Assembly: GCF_022919215.1 (NCBI RefSeq)
Contig: NZ_CP095046.1
Location: 806,001-870,000 of the forward strand
Length of the DNA stretch: 64,000 nucleotides
Reading direction: 5' to 3'
Source: Hymenobacter cellulosilyticus
GTDB lineage: Bacteria; Bacteroidota; Bacteroidia; Cytophagales; Hymenobacteraceae
This document shows positions 30,367 to 38,344 of this stretch, one piece after another. The translations under genes and the position numbers were made by a program. How positions within the stretch are numbered: the first letter of the stretch is position 1; the number at the start of each line of letters is the position of its first letter. Under the pieces are notes generated by a model. That model worked only from the letters and a program-made list of their open reading frames with translations. It made no database searches and was not told the origin of the DNA.

Positions 30367-32681
30367 TTACAGGTGCTTTGAGATGGAAAAATAGAATGTG
30401 GCGCCATTGCCCAGCACCGAGTCGACCCAGAGCTCACCGTCCTGCTTCTCCACCATTTTCCGGGCTATTGCAAGGCCCGCGCCCGTACCCCCACCGTACT
30501 TTTCCTGGGGGTGCAAACGCTTGAAAATCTTGAAGATGGCTTCATGATGCTTCGGATCGATACCGATACCGTTGTCCTGAACATAAAACACATAAAAATC
30601 CTCCCTTCGTCCTGTTCCTTTCGGTCCCAGAATACCTTCGGGAGCCAAACCCACGCGAATCTGCTTCTCAGCATTGTTGCTGTAGCGCATCGCGTTGGTG
30701 AGCAGGTTATTGAACACTTCCCGTACCCGGATTCGGTCGCAGCGGAAGGTGGGCAGCGCATCGACGATGGTGACGTGGGTGCTGGTTTGCTCGAAGCGTG
30801 GGTGCAGCAGGTCAACTACTTCCTCCACCAGTTCCTGCACGTTGGTCTCTTCGATGGTCATTTCCTGGCGGCCCACGCGGGAAAGCTGGAGCAAGGACTC
30901 AATCAAAGACTCCATGCGCTGGCTGAGGCGCACCAGGGTTTCGAGCCGACCAACGCCTTCAGCATCAAGCTTATCGGCGTAATCTTCGAGCAGAAAGATG
31001 GAGTAGTTGTGAATGCCGCGCAGGGGCTCTTTCAGGTCGTGGGAGGCCACGTAGGCAAAGGAATCCAGCTCGTCGTTGCTGCGCTCCAGCTGCGAATTGA
31101 GGCGCACCAGACTGGCAGCGCGGGTTTGCAGCTCGTTGAACACTTTCAGACGTACATCCGAGAGGTGCAGCCGAATTTCCTGGGCAGCCTCCACTTCCAG
31201 GGGCTGCCACGGAGCCGAGGTATTGACTACCGTTTGGGCCCAGGCCTCAAACGACTGCCGGGGCGAGAGTTTGAGCTGCCCGTCCTGCAGCACTTCCGCT
31301 TTCTGCGCCTTACCCGCCCAGGTTACGGTCTGAATCTGCTCGGGGCGGAACCAGATGATATAATCGCCGGCTTCCTGGGCCAGCGAAATGGCAATAAAGC
31401 CGCTGGCTACCCCACGAATGGCCAGGCCCTCCGGGTTGTGCTTCACGTAGGAATCGGTGTAGAACACGTCGTCCGTCACGTTGGCCTTCAGCCACTCGGT
31501 TAGCTCTTTGATCTGCTCCTGGCTGGGCGTAGTGCCAAGCATGATAATGTCGCCCTCGAAGCAGATGGCCGCCCCGCCGCAGCTAAAGGCGTCGCGGATG
31601 GTGGGCATGCGCTGGTAGAGGCCTTCCACGAAATTGCTGTGCCGGCCGACCAGCTCAAACAGGCGCACCTGGGTGTCGCGGATGTGCAGGCGGTAGGCCT
31701 GCTCGTCCTGCTGCTGCTTGGTTTTGAGCAGGGCCGAGAAGGTTTTGCCCAGGAACAGGCACAGCTCGCGCAGCTCGTAGCTCACCAGGCGGGGCACCAT
31801 GTGGTGGCAGGTAATGAGGCCCCAGAGCACGCCTTCCTGAATGATGGAAATGGTCATGGTAGCGGCCACGCCCATGTTGCGCATGTATTCCAGGTGAATC
31901 GGCGACACGCTGCGCAGCACGGCGTAGGTCATGTCGGGCGGGCGGTTGGCCTGCGGATGCAGCACGGGCACGAGCTTGGCCGGCTCGTAATTCACGTTGG
32001 GAATAAAGCGCAGCCAGTTTTTGAGGTACAGGGCCCGGGCCTGCTGCGGAATATCGGTGGCGGGGTAGTGCAGGCCCATAAAGGGCTCCAGGTCGTCGCG
32101 CTTGGCTTCGGCCACTACTTCGCCGCTGGCGTCTTCGGCAAACTTGTACATCAACACCCGGTCGAAGCCCGTGATTTCGCGGACCTGCTCCACAGCCAAC
32201 TGGCAGAACTCCAGCACCGAGGAGGCCCCCATCATCTGGCCCAGACTCTGGTTGAGGGAAGACAAGTCGACGCCCGTGGCTGCCGTTTCCTCCACCGGCT
32301 CAAATTCCAGCCATAGCAACTGGTCGTAGCAGTGCAGGATGATTTTGTAGAACGGCTGCCCGGCTACTTGCTCTAGGCGGGCACCCAGCAGCCGGGTCGT
32401 TTCGGTAAGCGTAGGCAGCAGCTTCTCGATTTCGGCAATGGTAGCGGCGCCCAGCACTTGGTCGAGGCCCCGGCCCACGAGGTCTTCGGCGGCCACGCCA
32501 ATGAGGGCCAGCGTGTTTTCGCTGGCGTGCACCACCTGCCGGGTTTCGGGCAACAGGCACAGCAGAAAGCCGTAGGGCTGCACCGAGCCAGGAATGTGAA
32601 TAGGCTCCCGGTCGCAGTTGGTCAGCGTAATGGGGAGTTAAGCAGACTCTCGTCGCTGTAGATTACAGTTTCTCGATCCAC
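30367..32681 (-). CDS. bphP: Bacteriophytochrome histidine kinase (frameshift near start)
   Basis: A 771-residue red/far-red photoreceptor when one lost base in the run at 32632-32635 is repaired. The start is then GTG 32681, overlapping the heme oxygenase end by 19 bp. The restored N terminus contains LTNCDREPIHIPGSVQPYG; Cys23 is the expected biliverdin attachment residue. PAS, GAF (YPATDIPQQAR, the phytochrome DIP motif) and PHY domains follow. The kinase has H box YVASHDLKEPLRG and ATPase motifs NLLTNAMRYS, VQDNGIGID and GTGAGLAIARKMV. Without repair, only a GTG at 32583 is available and the chromophore Cys is lost. Heme oxygenase next door would supply biliverdin. Confidence 0.9.
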
Positions 32682-33229
32682 GCGTGCAGGGTTTGAAACG
32701 TTGAGGCAGCCGAAGCCACGATTTGCGCTTGATTATCTTCGGTAGCGGCCTCAGCCAGCAGCTGGCAGAAACTTTTCCATAGCGGGCCGGTCTGGTCACC
32801 ATTACCCATAAAATACGTCCGGCTTTCTATTCCGGCCTTGGCCAGCTGGCGGGCTAATACCTGCCCGCCGAGCGTGGAGCCTTCCAATACGTACATAGCG
32901 CCCAACAGTTGAGCTCGGGTGCCAAGCTCGGGCATAGCCAGGCACAGCGGCAACTCGGCCGCGGCCACACCTAGGTCCTGGGGGATGAGGTGGGCCCGCA
33001 GCCGCTGCTCTACCTGCCACTCGGGGCCCAGCTCCAGCTGGCGCAGGCGGGCTTCGTAAGGCACCAGGAAGCCGTAGAGCTTGGCCAGAAACCGCCGGGT
33101 AACGGCCTCAGTAACCGTACCTTGCTGCAGCATCTGGTTGAACTTATTCTGTTCCAGCGCATCGTGGTACGGCCGGGTTTCGGTACGTAATTGCTCTAGA
33201 ATAGCCGGGCGGTGAAGGGTAGTGGGCAT
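32663..33229 (-). CDS. bphO: Heme oxygenase (biliverdin-forming, phytochrome-linked)
   Basis: A 188-residue heme oxygenase-like protein that opens heme to biliverdin, CO and iron. The ATG at 33229 is chosen because MPTTLHRPAILEQLR matches the family start; the upstream extension is rich in aromatic residues and Cys and has no support. The proximal heme ligand is expected at His22 (RPYHDALEQ). The distal-helix region reads YVLEGSTLGGQVLARQ, as in BphO/HmuO relatives. It is the first gene of the phytochrome operon and overlaps bphP. AT-rich DNA lies upstream. Confidence 0.87.
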   Translation of the reverse strand: MPTTLHRPAILEQLRTETRPYHDALEQNKFNQMLQQGTVTEAVTRRFLAKLYGFLVPYEARLRQLELGPEWQVEQRLRAHLIPQDLGVAAAELPLCLAMPELGTRAQLLGAMYVLEGSTLGGQVLARQLAKAGIESRTYFMGNGDQTGPLWKSFCQLLAEAATEDNQAQIVASAASTFQTLHAWIEKL

Positions 33230-33568
33230 GCAGTACGGGCAGGTATAGAAGGTAAAGATAAAGCAAGGACAACGGAATTCCCGCCCAAGTGAGTTCAAGA
33301 CATTTCCTTGCTACGGTTGATTTTTAATGAAAAATCTAGCTGATATATTTAAAACAAGCCCGTATTATTTAGCAATCCGTTATTCTAGAACATTCTATTT
33401 TATTTAATTACCATTGCTTTGACACTATTTTAAAGTTATGATTAGGCACATTACTTTTATCTTCCACAACACGAACAAAGGTTTACTGAGTACTATCCAT
33501 TTTGTTAAAATCGACACCTCGGCGCCCTACTTTCGTATGCAGCAAAAGTTAAATACCGAAGGCTAGAT
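33230..33568. other. AT-rich intergenic region without a gene
   Basis: From about 33300 the base composition drops sharply compared with the G+C-rich neighbours and stays low to about 34225. I find no gene, repeat or clear terminator in this part. It should hold the bphO promoter, since bphO reads away from it, and may mark one edge of a transferred segment together with the next gene. Confidence 0.5.
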
Positions 33569-34084
33569 CTAATTATTTTTAAACACAAGACTATTATTGT
33601 TAACAACTTCGTAAGCTAGTCCAGCTTCGTCTAGAAATTTTCTGAACAAAAGAATATACTCCGACTTAGACGAATTGAAATATTCATGAATAAGATCATT
33701 AGACCGTATTTCCACAAACTCATAATCAATTCCCAGGTGATTCATCACATATTCTAGTTCATCAAAATTAAGATGCTGCCTTGCTTTGACAGACCTAATA
33801 ATTTCATCCAAACTTGGCACAGGCTCTTCTTTGAAATATTTCTGTATCTCATCTATGTGCGAATGATTCTCTATATAGTCTACCACGCCTAATATCTTAT
33901 GAGTTCTTGTGCTTTTATTATAACACAAAGGCCCTGATCCAATCAATAAAAATTGATCATTGCCACCACTTTCGTGATATTCTTTTGAAACAAAGAAAAT
34001 GTAAATATTCTCTTTTGCATCGACTACATCTCTAACGACGTATTTTTCGCCCAATATTTGCTCCCAAAAATCTTTTTCCATCAT
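33569..34084 (-). CDS. Orphan AT-rich gene, possible Imm35-like immunity protein
   Basis: A 171-residue soluble, acidic protein with no signal peptide or membrane helix. Codon usage is strongly AT-biased, unlike every neighbour. The N-terminal half (about 20-70: IYIFFVSKEYHESG, LIGSGPLCYNKSTRTHKILG) resembles the pattern of Imm35/YrhB-type immunity proteins, where a GxGPxxVxK-like turn follows a two-strand hairpin; this is a weak resemblance by eye. The C-terminal half is helical. No toxin gene is adjacent. If the assignment is right, this is a stand-alone immunity gene kept against toxins of other strains. Otherwise it is an unknown horizontally acquired gene. Confidence 0.6.
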   Translation of the reverse strand: MMEKDFWEQILGEKYVVRDVVDAKENIYIFFVSKEYHESGGNDQFLLIGSGPLCYNKSTRTHKILGVVDYIENHSHIDEIQKYFKEEPVPSLDEIIRSVKARQHLNFDELEYVMNHLGIDYEFVEIRSNDLIHEYFNSSKSEYILLFRKFLDEAGLAYEVVNNNSLVFKNN

Positions 34085-34227
34085 TCAATTTTTTTCTCAC
34101 GCCCACCTATTCGGAATTTATCTAATTCACTCCGAAAAGATATACTCCACTTCTTTTTTTATCATAACAAAGATATGGCCTCACAATCCTGCTATTTGTA
34201 TGAGCTGCGAGTTGGCTATTAAACAAC

Positions 34228-35093
34228 CTACCTGCCACCCTGCCGGAAAGCCTCCGGCGTCTGGCCCACGTACTTTTTGAAGTAGCGGGCAAAGTAGGAG
34301 GCATCCTCAAAGCCCACGGCGTCAGCTACCTGCGCCACCGACTGGGCCGAGTGGGTAAGCTGGCGCTTGGCCTCGGCCACCACCCGCTCGTGAATCAGGT
34401 CACTGGCGGTTTTGTTGAGCACCCGGCGGCAGATGGCGTTGAGGTGGTTAGCCGTCAGGGCCAGCTGGTCGGCGTAGTAGCGCACCGATTTTTCCTGCCG
34501 GAAATGCTCGTCGAGCAGCTGTCCGAACTCGCGCACCTGCTGCAGACCGTAGGCGGGCAGCTGGGCCGGTTCCTGCGGTGGATACGCCCGGGCGGCCAGT
34601 TCCAGAATCAGGTACACGTAGGCACCCACCACTTCGTCGCGGTGGGAGGCAGCGGCCTGCTCTTCCCCGTAAATCCGCTCAAACAGGGGTATAATCTGCG
34701 TTTCGGCGGGTTCCAGGTACACCACCGGCGCCTGTCCGGGCGCGAAAAACGGATATTCGGCCAGGCGGCTGGCCGGGTAGTGCTGCAGGTAGAATTCGGC
34801 GGTAAAAAACAGAATAAAGCCTCGGGCCTCGGCCGACAGCGCCCAGGCGTGCACCTGTCCCGGGCCAGAAAGAAAAGGCCGCCGGGCCGGATATCGTGGG
34901 TAACCAGGTCAATGGTATGGGTGCCCTGTCCGTGGGTGATGTAGAGCAGCAGGTAGAAGTTGTGGGCGTGAGGCTCACTCACGTGCGGAAACTGCTGCAC
35001 ATGGGTTTCCAGCTGCTGAATGTAGTACCAATGATTGTTGCCGGCGTGCGGAAACGCGTCGAGGGCCAGAACGGGCAGGTTGGGAGCTTTCAT
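34228..35093 (-). CDS. AraC-family transcriptional regulator (frameshift)
   Basis: A 288-residue regulator once one lost base at 34859-34864 is restored (LARDRCTPG becomes LAPGQVHAWAL). The N-terminal cupin-like sensor domain has VSEPHAHNFYLLLYITHGQG. The C-terminal domain carries the two helix-turn-helix motifs of AraC (LALTANHLNAICRRVLNK and SVAQVADAVGFEDASYFARYF, ending KYVGQTPEAF). It starts at ATG 35093, 98 bp downstream of cydB on the same strand. The ligand and target are unknown. Control of cydAB is possible but not shown. Confidence 0.85.
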
Positions 35094-35191
35094 GCGGGAA
35101 GCAAGTCCCGGCCTTTTCCCGGCCCGAAACCTGCTGGGCCGCAAGCTACGCACGGAGTGTTTGCGGAGCCACGTCGCCGCGAAAGTTCGGC

Positions 35192-36235
35192 CTACGGCAC
35201 CGGCGCGGCTTCGGGTGCCGCGCTCTGCGGCCTCGACACATGCTGGAAGCTGTAGTACAAGTAGCCCAGGGCAGGCAGAATAAACAGGCTACCCAGCAGC
35301 AGGGCCCAGCCCAGGGCCGCAATGGTTTTGGCCGGGGCCAACTGCTCAAACAACGACAGGTGCTCCCCGTTGCGCAGGCGGATGAAGTCGGGGAAGTGGG
35401 CGTACCCGACGGCCAGCAGAATCATCGTGACCTGAAAGCCGGCCAGCACCCGGGGCAGCCAGGTGCGGCTGTCCCGGCCCAGCACGTACCACAGCAACCC
35501 CAGCGAAATGGTAGCCAGCCCAATAGCCGCTATGCCCACTGGGTTACCGAAAATCCAGGTTAGCAGCGGCAAGCCTTCGTAATAAGCAGCCACGAATACC
35601 AGGGCCCCGGCGGCAAAGGCCATAATCGTGAGTAGGCGGGTTTTGCGGATAAAGCGTTGCCGGTCGGCTTCGGTAGTGGCTTCTCCTATGGTATACACCG
35701 AGGCCAGGTAGCCGCACAGGGCTACGGTGAACACGCCCACGGCCACTCCAAACCAGTGCATCCAGCTCCAGACGTAAGCCGAGAGAAAATCGGGGGCGGC
35801 GGGGTCCACGTAGCCGGCCAGGGCGCTGCCGGCCAGAATGCCGATGAAGAGCGGGGTGACCAGGCTGGAATACACGAAAATGGTGGCGTAAATGCCCTGC
35901 ATCCGGTCGTGCACCGCGTCGTAGTGGCGGAAGACGAAGGCCGTGCCCCGGGCAATAATACCCAGCAGCAAGAGCAGCAGCGGAATGTGCAGGCTTACCG
36001 ACATCACGCTGTAGACGCGCGGAAAGCCCACGAACAGAATCACAATGGCAATGATGAGCCACATGTGGTTGGCTTCCCAGATGGGCCCAATGGCCTGGTA
36101 GAGCGTTTCGTGGGTTACGCGGCGGTTTTTTCGGGACGTGAACAGCTCGATGATGCCCGCGCCAAAGTCGGCGCCGCCTAGCAGCAGGTAAAGCAGAATG
36201 GCCAGGTAGAGAAAGGTGATAACGACGTAGTCCAT
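35192..36235 (-). CDS. cydB: Cytochrome bd oxidase subunit II
   Basis: A 347-residue integral membrane protein with about eight to nine helices. It has the family N terminus (YVVITFLYLAILLYLLLGGADFGAG) and IGPIWEANHMWLIIAIVILF. With CydA it forms the quinol oxidase that reduces O2 to water at low oxygen. It starts 11 bp after the cydA stop. No small CydX-like gene is evident after it. Confidence 0.95.
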   Translation of the reverse strand: MDYVVITFLYLAILLYLLLGGADFGAGIIELFTSRKNRRVTHETLYQAIGPIWEANHMWLIIAIVILFVGFPRVYSVMSVSLHIPLLLLLLGIIARGTAFVFRHYDAVHDRMQGIYATIFVYSSLVTPLFIGILAGSALAGYVDPAAPDFLSAYVWSWMHWFGVAVGVFTVALCGYLASVYTIGEATTEADRQRFIRKTRLLTIMAFAAGALVFVAAYYEGLPLLTWIFGNPVGIAAIGLATISLGLLWYVLGRDSRTWLPRVLAGFQVTMILLAVGYAHFPDFIRLRNGEHLSLFEQLAPAKTIAALGWALLLGSLFILPALGYLYYSFQHVSRPQSAAPEAAPVP

Positions 36236-36246
36236 ACAGGCAGCAG

Positions 36247-37590
36247 CTAGGCGTGGGCGGGTTCGGGTTCGGGGGTACCGGCGGGCACGTCATACAGCTC
36301 GGGTACCATCCGGATCTGGCGGTAGAGCAGGAAGATAACGACCAGGCTCAAGGACAGATACACGGCCGTAAACAGGTAAAACGAGTAGGCAATGCCCGGC
36401 ATGGGCGTTACGGCGTCGGCCGTGCGCATCACCCCGTTGATAATCCAGGGCTGCCGGCCAACTTCGGTTACCGTCCAGCCCGCTTCCACGGCAATGAAGC
36501 CGGCGGGCGTGGCGGCCACAAACAAGCCCAAAAGCCAGCGGCTCGTGAGCCACTGCTTTTTGCGCCACAAAGCCAGGAAGTACACCGCCGCTATGCCCAT
36601 CATCAGCGTGCCCAGGCCCACCATGAGTTGAAACGCAATGTGGGGCACAACTACCGGCGGCCGGTTTTCCGGAGCAATCCGGTCGAGGCCGGTGACTTCC
36701 TGCTCGAAGTTGCCGTGGGCCAGAAAGCTCAGCATCCCGGGAATCTTAAGGGCGTAGTCTACGCGCTGCTTATCCTCGTTAGGCAAACCGCCCAGCACCA
36801 GGGAGGCCGACTTTTCGGTGTGAAAGTGAGCTTCCATAGCCGCCAGCTTGGCGGGCTGGCGGCGGGCCACGTCCTTGGCCGAAAAGTCGCCGCTCAGGGG
36901 CTGAAGCAGGGCGGCCACGGCCCCGAAGGCGGCGGCAATGCGGAAGGCGCGGGTGTGAAAGGCCAGGTTGCGGCCCCGGCGCAGCATCAGGGCGTGCACG
37001 CCGGCCACGGCAAACCCGGTGGCGGCAAAGGCGGCCAGGGTCATGTGCAGGGCCTGGGAAAGCCAGGCGTCGTTGAACATGGCCGCAATGGGGTCAATAT
37101 TGAGGTATTGGCCGTTCACGTAGTCGAAGCCGGCGGGGCTGTTCATCCAGGCGTTGGCGGCCACCACCAAGATGCCCGAGGCCAGCCCACTCACGCCCAC
37201 CACGACGCCCGTAAACCAGTGAAACCAGGGGTTGAACCGGTCCCAGCCGTACAGGAAAAAGCCCAGGGCAATGGCCTCGATAAAGAAAGCCGTGCCTTCC
37301 AGGGAAAACGGCATCCCGAAAATAGGTCCGGCGTGCTCCATGAACTTGGGCCAGAGCAAGCCTAGCTCAAACGACAGCACCGTGCCCGACACGGCGCCGG
37401 TGGCGAAGAAAATAGCTACGCCTTTGCTCCAGGCCCGGGTCACGTTTTTGTAAGTCACGTCCTGGGTCCGGAGCCAGTAGTAGTGGGCCACAGCCATAAA
37501 AAACGGCATGACCATGCCGATGCAGGAAAAGATGATGTGAAAGCCCAGCGACAGGGCCATTTGGGAGCGGGCAGCAAGAAAATCATCCAT
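36247..37590 (-). CDS. cydA: Cytochrome bd oxidase subunit I
   Basis: A 447-residue heme-carrying subunit. It starts at ATG 37590 (MDDFLAARSQMALSLGFH), where His18 matches the heme ligand of the first helix. The signature GRQPW is present in VTEVGRQPWIING, and the loop between helices 6 and 7 is short, as in many Bacteroidota enzymes (short Q-loop type). Heme b558, b595 and d would be bound. The operon is cydA-cydB, preceded by a terminator that separates it from the DUF983 gene. Confidence 0.95.
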   Translation of the reverse strand: MDDFLAARSQMALSLGFHIIFSCIGMVMPFFMAVAHYYWLRTQDVTYKNVTRAWSKGVAIFFATGAVSGTVLSFELGLLWPKFMEHAGPIFGMPFSLEGTAFFIEAIALGFFLYGWDRFNPWFHWFTGVVVGVSGLASGILVVAANAWMNSPAGFDYVNGQYLNIDPIAAMFNDAWLSQALHMTLAAFAATGFAVAGVHALMLRRGRNLAFHTRAFRIAAAFGAVAALLQPLSGDFSAKDVARRQPAKLAAMEAHFHTEKSASLVLGGLPNEDKQRVDYALKIPGMLSFLAHGNFEQEVTGLDRIAPENRPPVVVPHIAFQLMVGLGTLMMGIAAVYFLALWRKKQWLTSRWLLGLFVAATPAGFIAVEAGWTVTEVGRQPWIINGVMRTADAVTPMPGIAYSFYLFTAVYLSLSLVVIFLLYRQIRMVPELYDVPAGTPEPEPAHA

Positions 37591-37644
37591 ACTGGTGGGG
37601 CTGGGCCGGAAAGCAGGCAAGGTAGCCGGCCGATAACAAGAAAA

Positions 37645-37677
37645 AGCCCCGCCGCCAGAATTTCTGACAGCGGGGCT
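37645..37677 (-). terminator. Stem-loop between the DUF983 gene and cydA
   Basis: AGCCCCGC (37645-37652) pairs with GCGGGGCT (37670-37677). On the minus strand the stem is followed by a short T run (TTTTTC), so it can end the DUF983 transcript, whose stop codon is five bases upstream. Confidence 0.7.
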
Positions 37678-37681
37678 ACGG

Positions 37682-38119
37682 TTACAAAGCAGCGGGGGCG
37701 TTGGCCCGGTTTCGTTGGGAAGAATCTGGTTCGAGCCGTTGATAACTCGGGTCGTACTTGATGCCGCCAAACAAGTACAGCATAATGGCCCGGGAGTAGC
37801 GCAGCGTGGCCGGGGCCGTCAGGAGCACCAGCACCGTGACCAGCAGCATGTATACCCACACCGAGGGGTTGTTGAAGAGGTAGTACGCCGCTACCCCGCC
37901 GATGGCAAACCAGGCAACCGAAAAGGCGTAGCTCACGAACATGGCGCCCCAGTAGAAGCCGGGCTCGGGCTCGTAGGCCACGCTGCACACCGGGCACCGC
38001 TCGGGCATCACGGCGTACTTGGTCAGCTTGTAGGCCGGATAGGAAAACAGCTGGCCCTGGTGGCAGCGCGGGCAGCGCAAATCGAGCAAGGCCAGGGTGG
38101 ACGAATCTATGGGTTTCAT
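37682..38119 (-). CDS. DUF983 family membrane protein
   Basis: A 145-residue protein. The ATG at 38119 gives MKPIDSSTLALLDLRCPRC. An N-terminal zinc ribbon (CPRC and CPVC, about residues 14-45) is followed by the family motif EPGFYWGAMFVSYAFSV, and two transmembrane helices follow. DUF983 proteins are often found near respiratory genes in Bacteroidota, and this copy is next to cydAB. The molecular function is not known. Confidence 0.88.
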   Translation of the reverse strand: MKPIDSSTLALLDLRCPRCHQGQLFSYPAYKLTKYAVMPERCPVCSVAYEPEPGFYWGAMFVSYAFSVAWFAIGGVAAYYLFNNPSVWVYMLLVTVLVLLTAPATLRYSRAIMLYLFGGIKYDPSYQRLEPDSSQRNRANAPAAL

Positions 38120-38263
38120 AACGCGGAGGCTGAAGTCAGATAACACTACAAAACTACCTACGGCACGCACGCCAAGTAAGACACAAACCCGCGTATCTAC
38201 CGCACAAATCAACGATGCGCCGGGCCCCGGCAACTACAGCAGCAGGCCGCCGGGCGTATTGTT

Positions 38264-38314
38264 ATAACCTAAGAAAGGCCGCCGGGAGTTTCCCAACGGC
38301 CTTTCTTAGGTTAT
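38264..38314. terminator. Long stem-loop terminator after the GH2 gene
   Basis: ATAACCTAAGAAAGGCCG and its inverse (38297-38314) form an 18-bp stem with a 15-base loop. It lies 30 bp past the GH2 stop codon on the minus strand. The AT-rich outer stem resembles a bidirectional terminator. Confidence 0.85.
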
Positions 38315-38344
38315 TCAAGTTTCCGGAAAAGCTTGTGCTACAGA

